Positions 8,280 through 16,722 of a stretch of 64,000 bases of DNA are shown piece after piece. This stretch comes from CAVXJN01 sp963773585. Lineage in GTDB: Bacteria > Pseudomonadota > Gammaproteobacteria > JASBUN01. The stretch covers positions 202,801 through 266,800 of the forward strand of contig CAVZBR010000003.1 of assembly GCA_963773585.1 (NCBI GenBank), read 5' to 3'. Every line of letters starts with the position of its first letter. The stretch's first letter is position 1. The notes beneath the pieces are model-generated. The model was not told where the DNA came from. It made no database searches and saw nothing but the letters and a program-made list of their open reading frames with translations. A program made the translations under genes and the position numbers.

Positions 8280-8859
8280 ACCACAAGACGAACCAGGTTA
8301 GCGCGGCAAGCAGGACCAGCAGGGCCCCCAGCCGTGCTGCGACCGCACCCGCCAAAGCGAGTGAGGCGCCAAAGGCCATACCGGGAAACAGGTACGCCGG
8401 CGCCCAAGCGAGCGCTGACAAGACATTCACGCCATAGAAAGCCACCGGCCACATCCCGAGCATCCCGGCAACGCCGGGAATGATCGGACGCACTGGGCCG
8501 ACAAAGCGGCCGAACAAAACGCTTTTGCCGCCATGGCGTCGAAAGAAATTCTCCCCACGCGACAACCACTCCGGGTGGCGCCGGAACGGCCAAAGGGTTC
8601 GCAACCGCTCACGATAGTGATGGCCGACCCAATAGCTGATGCCGTCCCCGATAATCGCGCCCGCCACGGCGGCAAACAGTGTTGGCCAAAAACCAACCGC
8701 ACCCAAGGCGACGAGTGCCCCCGCGGCGACCATGACAGCCGCGCCTGGCACGATCAAGCCCACCACCGCCAGCGATTCGGCTGCGGCGGTAAGAAAAACC
8801 ACAGCGGTCACCCAGTGGGGATGCTGACTAACCCAGCTCAGGAGCGAATGGATATCGAT
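8176..8859 (-). CDS. DedA family membrane protein with an apparent ATC start
   Basis: The protein carries DedA/SNARE-associated features: hydrophobic segments (VVFLTAAAESLAVVGLIVPGA), GDGISYWVGHHYRERL and the F-G-R-F-x-GPVRPIIPGVAG motif. DedA proteins act in membrane lipid (undecaprenyl phosphate or phospholipid) translocation. The usual N-terminus (DIHSLLSWVSQHPHW) is present in frame up to 8859, right after a GGGGAGG site, but the codon where ATG is expected reads ATC. The first standard start in frame would be GTG at 8811, which would lose that conserved stretch. The last 25 residues are unlike the family and overlap the opposing alarmone hydrolase gene, so the C-terminus may have been replaced by recombination. 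Confidence 0.75.
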   Translation of the reverse strand: MDIHSLLSWVSQHPHWVTAVVFLTAAAESLAVVGLIVPGAAVMVAAGALVALGAVGFWPTLFAAVAGAIIGDGISYWVGHHYRERLRTLWPFRRHPEWLSRGENFFRRHGGKSVLFGRFVGPVRPIIPGVAGMLGMWPVAFYGVNVLSALAWAPAYLFPGMAFGASLALAGAVAARLGALLVLLAALTWFVLWFIHWVFRVGWFAGPVAVRGPDALRGDRQRPCWPS

Positions 8860-8891
8860 GAACCTTGCCTCCCCAATAAAGTTGCCGTTGG

Positions 8892-10091
8892 CTAAGCGCG
8901 CGCCTGACCAAGAAGTTCTTTAACTGCAATCGCCGCCAGGGCAAACACACAAAATAAGACCCCGGCATAGAAGGTGAAAGACGCCCCCAGCCGGTCCCAC
9001 AACAGGCCAGCCAAGACGCTGGCGACCAACATCGTCAGGCCGCTGAGCAGATTGAAGAACCCGAATGCCGTGCCGCGCAGATCGGCCGGTGCCGTATCGG
9101 CGACCATGGTTGCCAGCAGTCCCTGGGTGATACCCATGTGCAATCCCCACAGGCCGACGCCGAGAAACACTACGTCCCAGTCATCCGCATAGGCCAGCAC
9201 CAGGTCGGCGCCGATCAGAACCACCAGGCCGAGCGCCAAAAGCCGGGTATGACTCATCCGGTCCGACAGACTGCCGAAGGGATAAGCGGTGATCGCATAG
9301 ACCAGGTTCATCGCCACCAGCACCAGCGGTATCCAGCCCACCGGCAGCCCGCCTTGCTGGGCACGCAGGATCAGAAACGCCTCGCTGAACCGCGCCAGGG
9401 TAAATATGGCGCCGATCGCGACCACCCACCAATAGGCGCCGCTCAGCCGCTTGAGCTCCCGCCAGTGGATGGGATTGACGCGCTTCTCGCGCGGGTGCCG
9501 CTCCGGTTCCCGTACCCCAAACAGCAACAATGCAACAGCAAGGACGCCCGGAATCACCGCAAACCAGAACACCGCACGAAAATCATTGGACCACAGCAGC
9601 ATCAATCCTACCGCCAGTAGCGGTCCGATGAACGCGCCGATCGTGTCGAGCGATTGACGTAAACCATAGGCCGCTCCACGCACTTCGGCTGGTGCCAAAT
9701 CGGCCACCAAGGCATCTCTCGGTGCGCCCCGAATTCCCTTGCCGATCCGGTCCACAAACCGCGCGGTGAACACCATGCCGGCGCTCGTCGCGATGGCGAA
9801 CAGCGGTTTACTCAGCGCGCCGAGGGCGTAACCGACGACCGCCAGCGCCTTGCGCCGGCCCAGGTAATCGCTCACTGTGCCAGAGAAGACTTTGACGATC
9901 AGCGCGGCCGCCTCCGCAGTGCCTTCGATCAACCCGACCGTGAAGGCGCTCGCGCCCAGAACCGAGACTAGAAACACCGGCAGCAGGCTGTGGATGAGCT
10001 CTGAAGAGATATCCATCAGCAGGCTGACGAAGCCCAGCATCCAGATGCTCAATGGGATCTTGGGGATGTTCTTCTTGTTGTACGTGTCCAT
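8892..10091 (-). CDS. Major facilitator superfamily transporter
   Basis: This 399-residue protein has about 12 hydrophobic segments. The loop between segments 2 and 3 carries the MFS signature (GTVSDYLGRRKALAVVGYALG). A second conserved patch reads RFVDRIGKGIRGAPRDALVADL, typical of an uncharacterised drug or metabolite efflux branch. The substrate cannot be read from the sequence. It lies between a cation-efflux pseudogene and the DedA gene on the same strand, so it may belong to a former metal-response operon. The frame is intact, in contrast to the two genes before it. Confidence 0.88.
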   Translation of the reverse strand: MDTYNKKNIPKIPLSIWMLGFVSLLMDISSELIHSLLPVFLVSVLGASAFTVGLIEGTAEAAALIVKVFSGTVSDYLGRRKALAVVGYALGALSKPLFAIATSAGMVFTARFVDRIGKGIRGAPRDALVADLAPAEVRGAAYGLRQSLDTIGAFIGPLLAVGLMLLWSNDFRAVFWFAVIPGVLAVALLLFGVREPERHPREKRVNPIHWRELKRLSGAYWWVVAIGAIFTLARFSEAFLILRAQQGGLPVGWIPLVLVAMNLVYAITAYPFGSLSDRMSHTRLLALGLVVLIGADLVLAYADDWDVVFLGVGLWGLHMGITQGLLATMVADTAPADLRGTAFGFFNLLSGLTMLVASVLAGLLWDRLGASFTFYAGVLFCVFALAAIAVKELLGQARA

Positions 10092-10160
10092 TGATGGCTA
10101 CTGTAAAGAACGTCTTTCGTTGCGTGCATCTTGTATGATGTGCAACCCACCTTTCACCAC

Positions 10161-10705
10161 TTAGCCCGCGATGACCGTCCCGATGAATAAATCAGGATAC
10201 GATGAGCCCGACCGCGCGACTAACAGCCCAGCGGTGATGACCTCCAGATTGGCGATGACATCGTTCTTGGAAAAGATCCAGCTGGCACGCACGTGGACAT
10301 TGCCGTTTTGGTGCCGGGCGATTAGAGCCAGACAGGTGGTGTTGGCGGCGAGAGCGGCGAGTCCCACACCCGATCATCGGCGAGGACACCGGCCCGCTCC
10401 CTGCGATGAAGCGGTGCAGGACATCCACCAGCACGCCGATGCCGAGCAGCGCCTGCAGCACGCCGCTCAGGGTAGCGGCCAGGATCTTCGCTGCGCCCCA
10501 CCGCATAGAGGGCTACAGAGGGCTACCCCCCATACCGTCGCGTCGGCAAGCATGTCCAGGAGTCGGCGGTCAAGGCCGTGGACTGGCGCACGATACCGGA
10601 CACGTTCTCCAGCAGGAACATCAATGCGTTGATGGCCAGCAGTACGATCAATACGCGGCTTTCCGCTTTGTTTCTTATCTCGACTTCACAACCGCAACCC
10701 GACAT
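10161..10705 (-). pseudogene. Cation diffusion facilitator family protein, multiply frameshifted
   Basis: Three frames together spell a cation-transporter-like membrane protein. The parts are MSGCGCEVEIRNKAESRVLI...STALTADS, GVLQALLGIGVLVDVLHRFIAGS, and GLAALAANTTCLALIARHQNG...RASWIFSKNDVIANLEV. The first break is a missing C after the ALTADS codons. Between the first and second parts there is a 10-bp tandem duplication, and a third shift falls after the PMIG codons. The start has a GAGGAGACGG site. Intact relatives export divalent metals. With at least three lesions this gene is not functional as read. It follows a decayed response regulator, suggesting a lost metal-sensing and efflux operon. 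Confidence 0.85.
10507..10526. repeat. 10-bp tandem duplication inside the cation-efflux pseudogene
   Basis: AGAGGGCTAC occurs twice in direct succession (10507-10516 and 10517-10526). The duplication shifts the reading frame of the transporter and looks like a replication-slippage lesion. A clean duplication of this kind is more typical of mutation than of base-calling error. Confidence 0.85.
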
Positions 10706-10749
10706 CCGTCTCCTCTATGTTTCAAATTAGCTGGAATGCGATACCCTTC

Positions 10750-11333
10750 CTATCTGCGCAGCCTGCAGATGGCGACATCGACGACGTTGCTGTCGCCGTC
10801 GAAATTCATGTCCCACACCTGCTCGGCAAGCCTGATACGGGTCAGCACCTCACCGGGATGCCGAAGCAGGTATTCCAGTAGACGGTATTACTGAGGTGCG
10901 AGGTCGTGCGCCGTTCCCGCCCGGGATACTTTGTGTCGAAATCAGCGAGCCGCAACACGTCCGGTTGCCGCGCTGGCGCCCGCCGCAACGCGTTGCGAAC
11001 CCGTGCATGCAGCTCCGAAAAGGCAAAAGGCTTGACCAGATAGTCGTCGGCCTCCATATCACGGCCATTCACCCGTTAGGAGACGGCATCCAGCGCCGTT
11101 AGCAGCGTCACCGGCTGATGTGGGCTACGTGACGGGATTTTTTGGAGTACGTGCGAATCGCCCTGCTGGGGTAACGTGAGATCGAGAACGATGGCGTCAT
11201 AATCTCCGGTAAGGGCCAGATGAAGTCCATCCATCCCATCCGCAGCGACGTCGGCCACAAAGCCTTCCTCAGTGAACCCACGTTTCACAAACGCCGCGGT
11301 CTTTGGCTCATCCTCAACAATCAGAATTTTCAT
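10750..11333 (-). pseudogene. OmpR-type response regulator, decayed
   Basis: The receiver domain starts MKILIVEDEPKTAAFVKRGF, with acidic residues after MKILIV and the phosphoacceptor region DAIVLDLTLP, similar to CusR/IrlR metal-response regulators. An in-frame TAA at 11076-11078 interrupts it before GRDMEADDYLVKPFAFSELHARV. The DNA-binding domain is shifted or deleted near 10900, and its end (LLEYLLRHPGEVLTRI and QVWDMNFDGDSNVVDVAI) lies in another frame and stops early at 10750. The ATG overlaps the toxin stop in an ATGA arrangement. The gene cannot make a working regulator as read. Confidence 0.87.
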
Positions 11334-11656
11334 ACTTTCGACCGGCCTTCCGGTTCGGCCGTGGGAAGATGCAGCGGGCGTTCGCTGCGCCAGACGCGGA
11401 CAACCCTCACCCGTTGGGGATCACGACGGTACACGATGCGAAACGGTGGGTGAATGAGCTCCCGCAGGAAGAGCTGATCGAATTCGGGCACGACCCGTCC
11501 CATGTCAGGATGGTCGGCGAGCGACTGGACACGCTGGAACACCTCCGCCACCAGCCTCGCACCGACCTCGGGCACCCCTTGCTCGGTATACCAGGTCCGC
11601 ACCTCCTCGAGATCGCGGAGCGCGGATTCGGCGAAGCTGATCGATACATTGGGCAT
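11330..11656 (-). CDS. RelE/ParE-type toxin
   Basis: The 108-residue protein begins MPNVSISFAESALRDLEEVR and contains the ParE/RelE pattern: an early helical hairpin, GARLVAEVFQRVQSLADHPDMGR, then strands ELIHPPFRIVYRRDPQRVRVVRVWRSER. ParE-like members poison gyrase and RelE-like members cut mRNA in the ribosome. Which applies here cannot be decided by eye. It starts three bases after the antitoxin stop, and its own stop overlaps the start of the response-regulator pseudogene. Confidence 0.88.
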   Translation of the reverse strand: MPNVSISFAESALRDLEEVRTWYTEQGVPEVGARLVAEVFQRVQSLADHPDMGRVVPEFDQLFLRELIHPPFRIVYRRDPQRVRVVRVWRSERPLHLPTAEPEGRSKV

Positions 11657-11659
11657 GGG

Positions 11660-11929
11660 CTACTTCAAGCCCAGTCGCGTCCGAGCCTCGTCGAGGGATA
11701 CCTCGCGCCCTGCCTCCAGGTCCGCCAAACCTGCGACCACCGCCCGCATGAAGGCCCGTTCTTCCTCAGCTTTCTCGTAATCGCTGACCGACTGGACCAC
11801 GGCGACACCTCGGCCCCGGCTGGTGAGCAACACGGGTCGGTGAGCCTCCGTGGCATGCTTCACCACACGACCCGGATTGACCTTCAGATCGGTCAGGGGA
11901 ACCAGATCCTCGGAAAACTTGATGGTCAT
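11660..11929 (-). CDS. Phd/YefM-type antitoxin
   Basis: The 89-residue protein begins MTIKFSEDLVPLTDLKVNPG and continues VVKHATEAHRPVLLTSRGRGVAVVQSV, the Phd/YefM DNA-binding fold. The acidic helical tail (EEERAFMRAVVAGLADLEAG) would neutralise the toxin. I chose the ATG at 11929 rather than the longer frame from 11992, because the longer frame would begin inside the promoter region and add residues unlike the family. A clear promoter and repeated TAGG/CCTA half-sites lie upstream, consistent with autorepression by the toxin-antitoxin complex. Confidence 0.9.
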   Translation of the reverse strand: MTIKFSEDLVPLTDLKVNPGRVVKHATEAHRPVLLTSRGRGVAVVQSVSDYEKAEEERAFMRAVVAGLADLEAGREVSLDEARTRLGLK

Positions 11930-11943
11930 GACTAAGTCCCATA

Positions 11944-12002
11944 AAGACCTAAAAGTAGCACCTATAATAGGACCTATCACAAGTGCTTTCAATAGGTCTT
12001 AT
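11944..12002 (-). promoter_or_regulatory. Promoter and operator of the toxin-antitoxin pair
   Basis: On the minus strand TTGAAA (11987-11992) and TATTAT (11964-11969) are separated by exactly 17 bases, a good sigma-70 promoter about 30 bases before the antitoxin ATG. CCTAT-A-ATAGG (11961-11971) and ATAGG-A-CCTAT (11967-11977) form overlapping inverted repeats across the -10 box. Further half-sites lie at 11948-11951 and 11993-11996. This is the usual layout for a Phd-type autorepressor. Confidence 0.7.
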
Positions 12003-12135
12003 CGCATGGAGCGGCGCCCATTTTCATCGGCTTGGATCCGGATGTAAGGTGGTGATGGACGCATCGAAAAACGATTCAGTACTGCATCATTTGATGTGTC
12101 GGGCAAAAGAGCGAGAACAGAGGGTACCCAACAAA

Positions 12136-12160
12136 TGGCCGGTTACACTGTAACCGGCCA
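12136..12160. repeat. Perfect 25-bp palindrome
   Basis: TGGCCGGTTAC, a three-base ACT loop and GTAACCGGCCA form a perfect 11-bp inverted repeat between the divergent Phd/ParE and HipB/HipA operons. There is no T run after it on either strand, so an intrinsic terminator is unlikely. An operator, a transcription barrier or an integration remnant are all possible. Confidence 0.7.
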
Positions 12161-12187
12161 CGCATGGGAGCCAGGTGTAACTCAGCA

Positions 12188-12306
12188 ATATTTGTATCGT
12201 ACGTGCTATTTTTACGACATAGGCCGCTCGCACCACTATATTTGTCACGTACGGTAATTTTTTCTTGCCATCGGCCGATCGAGCTATTATTTTTTACCGT
12301 ACGGTA
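12188..12306 (+). promoter_or_regulatory. Three phased operator-like sites before hipB
   Basis: The core CGTACG occurs at 12198-12203, 12248-12253 and 12298-12303, exactly 50 bp apart. The third is a perfect 12-bp palindrome, TACCGTACGGTA (12295-12306). The first two share ATATTTGT two bases before the core, and all three are followed by T-rich runs. The last site ends 20 bases before the hipB ATG. Spacing of almost five helical turns would place three repressor dimers on one face of the DNA, a sensible arrangement for HipB autorepression, although this is inferred. Confidence 0.65.
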
Positions 12307-12325
12307 TCTTTTTAGAGGCGCGGCC

Positions 12326-12610
12326 ATGACAGAGGAAGACAGCATTTACGGCACGGTCCGGACCGCCGAGGAACTCGGCCGCTTGGCGCGCGCCCATCGC
12401 AAGCACCGGCGCCTGACGCTCGAGACGGTCTCCGGGCTCGGTAACCTGAGCACGCGTTTTCTTTCGGAGTTCGAACGGGGTAAGGAGACGGCCGAGATCG
12501 GCAAGGTCCTGAAGGCGCTGCGCACGTTAGGGTTGGAGGTTATCATCCAACCTCGCGGGCGGGCGACGCCGGCTCACCGTACCGGCAAGGCCCGTGAAGA
12601 GACCCCATGA
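12326..12610 (+). CDS. hipB: HipB-like antitoxin (helix-turn-helix)
   Basis: This 94-residue protein carries an Xre/HipB helix-turn-helix: ELGRLARAHRKHRRLTLETV followed by SGLGNLSTRFLSEFERGKET and a dimerisation strand LGLEVIIQPRG. The ATG at 12326 is preceded by an AGAGG site. A longer in-frame start exists but would lie in the operator region. Its stop overlaps the toxin's start by four bases, giving coupled translation. HipB proteins bind operators as dimers and sequester HipA kinase. Confidence 0.92.
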   Translation: MTEEDSIYGTVRTAEELGRLARAHRKHRRLTLETVSGLGNLSTRFLSEFERGKETAEIGKVLKALRTLGLEVIIQPRGRATPAHRTGKAREETP

Positions 12611-13869
12611 GCGACTCCGGCACCCTCAACGTCTGGCACGAGGAGCGCCTGGTCGGTCAGCTCTGGCGTAATACGACCGGCGCCATCGGGTTTCGCTACG
12701 ATCGCGCGTGGATCACCGACGGCGGCTTCGCCGTTTCCCGTTCCCTGCCGCTGGCAGTCCGGGAATTCGCCCCGGAGGAAGGCACCGCCCAGCGCTGGTT
12801 CGCCAATCTGTTGCCTGAGGGGGCGGTGCGCGAACACATTGTCCGCGACCTCAAACTGCCGAATACGGATTTCGACTTACTGCGCGCCATCGGCGGCGAG
12901 TGCGCCGGCGCGCTGTCGGTTCTGGCCGTAGACCGACAACCATCGGGCCAGCGGCAGTACCGTCCGTTGACGGAGAAGGACTTGGCCGATCTGGCGGCGC
13001 GCCGGGGACAGATCTACGCGAACTTTCCGGCGGATGAGCGCCCGCGATTGTCGCTCGCCGGCGCCCAGGACAAATGCCCGGTACTGGTGCGCGACGATCA
13101 GTATTTTCTGCCGCAGCTTGAGGCGCCTTCCAGTCACATCCTGAAGTTCGAACTGGCCGACTACCGTCATCTGCCCACCTACGAGACCTTCACCACACAC
13201 TTGGCAGCGGCCATCGACTTGCCGGTGGTAGATATCACTTTGCGGTCCATCGGAAAAGCCCGGTACGCACAGATTGCGCGCTATGATCGGCTTTGGGATG
13301 ACAGCGGCGAGGTGCAGCGATTACACCAGGAGGATTTCTGTCAAGCCCTGGGCTACGGGCACGAGAAGAAATATCAGGAACACGGCGGACCGTCCTTCGC
13401 ACAGTGCTACCGTCTGGTGCAGGAGGCCTCCAGCGAGCCGGCCATCGATGTGCAACACCTGCTGCGCTGGCAGATCTTCAATGTGCTGGCAGGCAACTCC
13501 GATGGCCATGCCAAGAACCTGTCCCTGTTGCATTTGCCTGATGACGCGGGCCGCCCCCAGATCCGATTGGCGCCGTTCTATGACTTGCTGTGCACGCGCG
13601 CCATCGAGCGCATCGATTACCGTCTCGCCTTCGATGTCGGCGGCGAACGCAATCCCAGTGTGATCACGCCCGCGCACTGGGAAGCGCTCGCCAAGCAATG
13701 TGATGTGCGGCCGCAGTTCCTGGGTAACCTGGTACGTGAGACCGCAGACGCGCTGCAGGAGAGAACCGGTCCGGAGCGAGAAGCATTCGAGGCACGTTAC
13801 GGCGCCTATCCGGCGCTGCAACGCATCCAGAAGATTGTGACGCAACAATGCCGACGCATTGCGAGGTGA
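12607..13869 (+). CDS. hipA: HipA-like serine/threonine kinase toxin
   Basis: The 420-residue protein has the N-subdomain (LNVWHEERLVGQLWRN) and the HipA fold. The ATP-binding loop region is LSLAGAQDKCPVLV, the catalytic motif is LAGNSDGHAKNLSLL (about residues 296-310), and the metal-binding region is APFYDLLCTRA. HipA toxins phosphorylate aminoacyl-tRNA synthetases (GltX in E. coli), stalling translation and producing persistence. Length and motifs suggest an intact enzyme. It is the last gene of the accessory block, and no further ORF is seen for 400 bp downstream. Confidence 0.93.
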   Translation: MSDSGTLNVWHEERLVGQLWRNTTGAIGFRYDRAWITDGGFAVSRSLPLAVREFAPEEGTAQRWFANLLPEGAVREHIVRDLKLPNTDFDLLRAIGGECAGALSVLAVDRQPSGQRQYRPLTEKDLADLAARRGQIYANFPADERPRLSLAGAQDKCPVLVRDDQYFLPQLEAPSSHILKFELADYRHLPTYETFTTHLAAAIDLPVVDITLRSIGKARYAQIARYDRLWDDSGEVQRLHQEDFCQALGYGHEKKYQEHGGPSFAQCYRLVQEASSEPAIDVQHLLRWQIFNVLAGNSDGHAKNLSLLHLPDDAGRPQIRLAPFYDLLCTRAIERIDYRLAFDVGGERNPSVITPAHWEALAKQCDVRPQFLGNLVRETADALQERTGPEREAFEARYGAYPALQRIQKIVTQQCRRIAR

Positions 13870-14294
13870 CTCATCGACCTCGTTCAAACTGCCGCAGCAC
13901 ATCCCTTCCCATTCGTCCCGAGAAGAGCGGTTTCGGACGCCAGCCGATCCTTGGCGCTACGGGATGTCATTCTGAGATTCTAACGATCGTTTTGTCCGCA
14001 ATAGGGATTATGCGTTCCGGGAGTGAGGCCGGGCTGGGGCTGGCTTCGATGTCTGCGCTGCGGGAGTGAACTAATAATGTTGCCGTCGAGCCGACGCCCT
14101 ATCACCCTGCGGTTCGAGCGTTTGGATTTGCGACTGGGCTACGCCCTCCGGTGCGCAATATTGTGCCGGCCGTCGATCGGTCAGCGATTTGGTAGCTGCC
14201 CCGCGGCAGCTTCGCGCGCCACTTGGCGGGACGAAGCGCAACATCTTGCCTTTCGATCAAGAGCGGCGACGCAGTCCCGCATTGCTGCCGGGCC
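13870..14294. other. 425-bp stretch without a recognised gene
   Basis: This lies between hipA and the convergent DsrE-like gene. Short frames exist on both strands, but none has both a ribosome site and a protein-like composition. I see no tRNA, terminator or repeat in it. It may contain the boundary of the accessory block. Confidence 0.5.
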
Positions 14295-14852
14295 TCATTT
14301 CGGTTCGCTCGGCGCGTGCTTTCCGGTGCCGCTGATGTTGCTGATGTAAGCGAATCCTTGCATCTGTTTTTTTGCTAGTTGCAGTATCCCAGCCGGGACC
14401 AATTTCATGAACGGATACAAGTCGTCCGCGGACTGGTCCAGTGCCGCGAGAGAATTGTTGCAGACGACGAATTCGACGCCCTGTTCGTTCAGTTCCTTCA
14501 TCAGGGGCGCGTAGCCTGCGCCTTCGCTGGCGAACTGGCTGGCAGGGAGGACCGCTCTGCCGTATAGCACGATCTGAAGTTTGTAGGCGATGTTCCGCGG
14601 TTTCAGGTACTTGATGGTATACGCCGCGTTAGTCAGGGACTCACGCATCTGATCGCCTGGGTCAGACACGCCGAACACGATTTTGACCGGTTGATGTTGA
14701 TCGAAGAAATCCCCATAGCCGGTCCCCTTGGGCACCGGAATGTTCGGCACGTTGGCAAATTCTGGGCCGCTGTCTTCCGCGGCCTCCGCGGGCGCGAATG
14801 CGATGTTCGCCAGCAAAAGCGGTCCCAATATGAACCTCGTTGCCCAACTCAT
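14295..14852 (-). CDS. DsrE-like periplasmic protein
   Basis: The 185-residue protein starts with a signal peptide (MSWATRFILGPLLLANIAFA, cleavage likely after PAEA). A DsrE/DsrF-like sulfur-relay fold follows: KIVFGVSDPGDQMRESLTNA, a middle strand KLQIVLYGRAVLPA, and GVEFVVCNNSLAALDQSADD. The single conserved cysteine in VVCNNS is where related proteins carry the persulfide. The ATG at 14852 has a GAGGAGAA site, which excludes the longer frame from 14915. The role is unknown, but members are common in sulfur-oxidising bacteria. Confidence 0.82.
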   Translation of the reverse strand: MSWATRFILGPLLLANIAFAPAEAAEDSGPEFANVPNIPVPKGTGYGDFFDQHQPVKIVFGVSDPGDQMRESLTNAAYTIKYLKPRNIAYKLQIVLYGRAVLPASQFASEGAGYAPLMKELNEQGVEFVVCNNSLAALDQSADDLYPFMKLVPAGILQLAKKQMQGFAYISNISGTGKHAPSEPK

Positions 14853-15137
14853 ATTCAATTCTCCTCGTTGCGATGCGCGCCGGCGCTCGTCGGCTGGATC
14901 GTACCACGATGGCATCAGGCGCGCGCCGATGTCAGCCTGGCACCGTGCCCTGCGAACCGAGATCGCTTGCGGTTTAATATTATATCCGCTCGCACTTGTT
15001 CCGAACCATACGTCGACTCCCGATCGGGAGCATGCCGACGCGCGATCAACAGCCCGTTGATGATGTACGTGGCCGACGCGCTAAACTCTTCCGCACCCAT
15101 CGGCTCTGCCTCGATGCGGCAACAGCGACGGCAGCGA

Positions 15138-15872
15138 TCAAGGATAAATCTGCCGGGTCGGCATGATCAGCATTTCCTGGACGTTGACATTGGGCGGTTG
15201 GGCGAACGCGTGCACCAGCGCGGCTGCTATGTCCTCGCTATGTAGCGCTTCCAGCTTGTCTCGGCGTTCGCGCATCGCTTCTTCGGATACGTTGCGCCCC
15301 CACTGGGTATAAACTGCGCCCGGCTCGATCAACGACACGCGTATCCCTTCCGGACCCAGCTCTTTGCGAAGTGCGTCGTGCAATCCGACAACCGCGAACT
15401 TGGTTGCGTTATACACGGCCCATCCCTCGATTCCGTGGCGGCCGCCGACGCTGGATACCGTACTGATCATTGCGCCGGGACGGTTCCGTAACAGCGGTAT
15501 CGCCGCCCGCGTACAGAACAACACCCCGTACAGATTGGCATCGATGGTGGCGCGCCATTCACCGGTATCTCCGTTTTCGAGCGGGCCTGCATAACCGACT
15601 CCTGCGTTGTTGAACAACAGGTCGAGACCGCCCCATTCCTGTTTCACTCGATCGAACAAGCCGTTCACTTGCTGTTCGTCTCCAACGTCCGTGGGAACCA
15701 CCATGCATCCGTCGCCCAGCTCGGCAGCCAGCGCGTCGAGTTTATCGACACTGCGAGCGGCCAACGCCACCCGCACACCTTCGCCGTGTAATGCGCTGGC
15801 TGTGGCCATGCCGATGCCGCTCGACGCGCCTGTGATGACGGCGCACTTGCCGGAAAGATTCTGCAATTGCAT
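15138..15872 (-). CDS. Short-chain dehydrogenase/reductase
   Basis: The 244-residue classical SDR has the NADP-binding TGASSGIG (about residues 15-22), NNAG at about 87-90, catalytic serine in STVSS and YNATK at about 150. The C-terminus reads NVNVQEMLIMPTRQIYP, seen in a common subgroup annotated as NADP-dependent 3-hydroxy acid or oxidoreductases of unknown substrate. It stands alone, flanked by non-coding stretches of about 150 to 285 bases. Confidence 0.9.
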   Translation of the reverse strand: MQLQNLSGKCAVITGASSGIGMATASALHGEGVRVALAARSVDKLDALAAELGDGCMVVPTDVGDEQQVNGLFDRVKQEWGGLDLLFNNAGVGYAGPLENGDTGEWRATIDANLYGVLFCTRAAIPLLRNRPGAMISTVSSVGGRHGIEGWAVYNATKFAVVGLHDALRKELGPEGIRVSLIEPGAVYTQWGRNVSEEAMRERRDKLEALHSEDIAAALVHAFAQPPNVNVQEMLIMPTRQIYP

Positions 15873-16024
15873 TGGGATTCTCCAGCTTCGGTATTATCAG
15901 GCAGCGCCCAGTCCGGGCACCAGCGCGCGGCCAATGTGAGCAGGTCCCGGATTAGACACCGGCAGTCCTCGTGACAGCCGGTGTCCCACGTGCCCAGGCC
16001 TTTCAGTCCGGTCCAAGTCTGCAC

Positions 16025-16519
16025 TCATTGTTTTCGGACCACACTTATACTGCCGTCCCGTTCCATGTACGCGGACATGACCTCCTGCACCTGGGCAATG
16101 CCTTTACTTCTCAGGGCTTCCGCCAAGTCGCCTTCGCTGAACCCGTGGCGTCGCATAACCTGCCAGTCGATTTCGCCATCGTGTACCAGTCGGGTGGAAC
16201 GTCCCTTCACCAACCAGCCAATTGGCTTGAAGTGAAACGCGATCCTCATTATTACCCAATAGACCAGAACCAAGCCGGCGGTGGCGGCAAGTGTCGCAGC
16301 GAAAGGCGCGTTCCCAGTGAGCGCGCGGCTGAGATTCGAGCCGATCAACACCGCCAGAATGATGTCGATCGGAGCGCCCTTGTTGAAAACTCGACGCCCC
16401 GCTATGCGCAGCAGTGCCAGCCCGAACAGGAAAATAAGCACCCCACGGACGGTCATCTGCCACCAGGCGATGTCCGCTCCCTTTTGGCCTATGTATGCGT
16501 GCAAACTCATCCAATCCAT
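16025..16519 (-). CDS. DUF421/YetF-type membrane protein
   Basis: The 164-residue protein has three N-terminal hydrophobic segments (TVRGVLIFLFGLALLRIAG, IDIILAVLIGSNLSRALTG, LAATAGLVLVYWVIMRI). The cytoplasmic YetF-like alpha/beta domain contains STRLVHDGEIDWQVMRRHGF. The product is a small inner-membrane protein of unknown biochemical role. It is divergent from the antiporter gene. Confidence 0.85.
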   Translation of the reverse strand: MDWMSLHAYIGQKGADIAWWQMTVRGVLIFLFGLALLRIAGRRVFNKGAPIDIILAVLIGSNLSRALTGNAPFAATLAATAGLVLVYWVIMRIAFHFKPIGWLVKGRSTRLVHDGEIDWQVMRRHGFSEGDLAEALRSKGIAQVQEVMSAYMERDGSISVVRKQ

Positions 16520-16722
16520 CGAATTCCTTCAGCCGCTCAGCGTTGCGAACCGGCCCGTTCGGATGCCACTCATCTTAGAACACCTATCGACCCCGGCTTG
16601 ACGGAGAAATGACGCCGAATCCCGTCAACGTCGTGCGGTAAAGTGTCACACGGCACCTAGACTGCCGATATGCCGATCCTTGTACTGTTGTCCCTCGAAG
16701 CTCCGGATACGCCTCGTATTCT

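Noticed and set aside
14915..15100. 61-residue open frame on the minus strand
   Set aside because: There is no ribosome site, and the composition is not protein-like.
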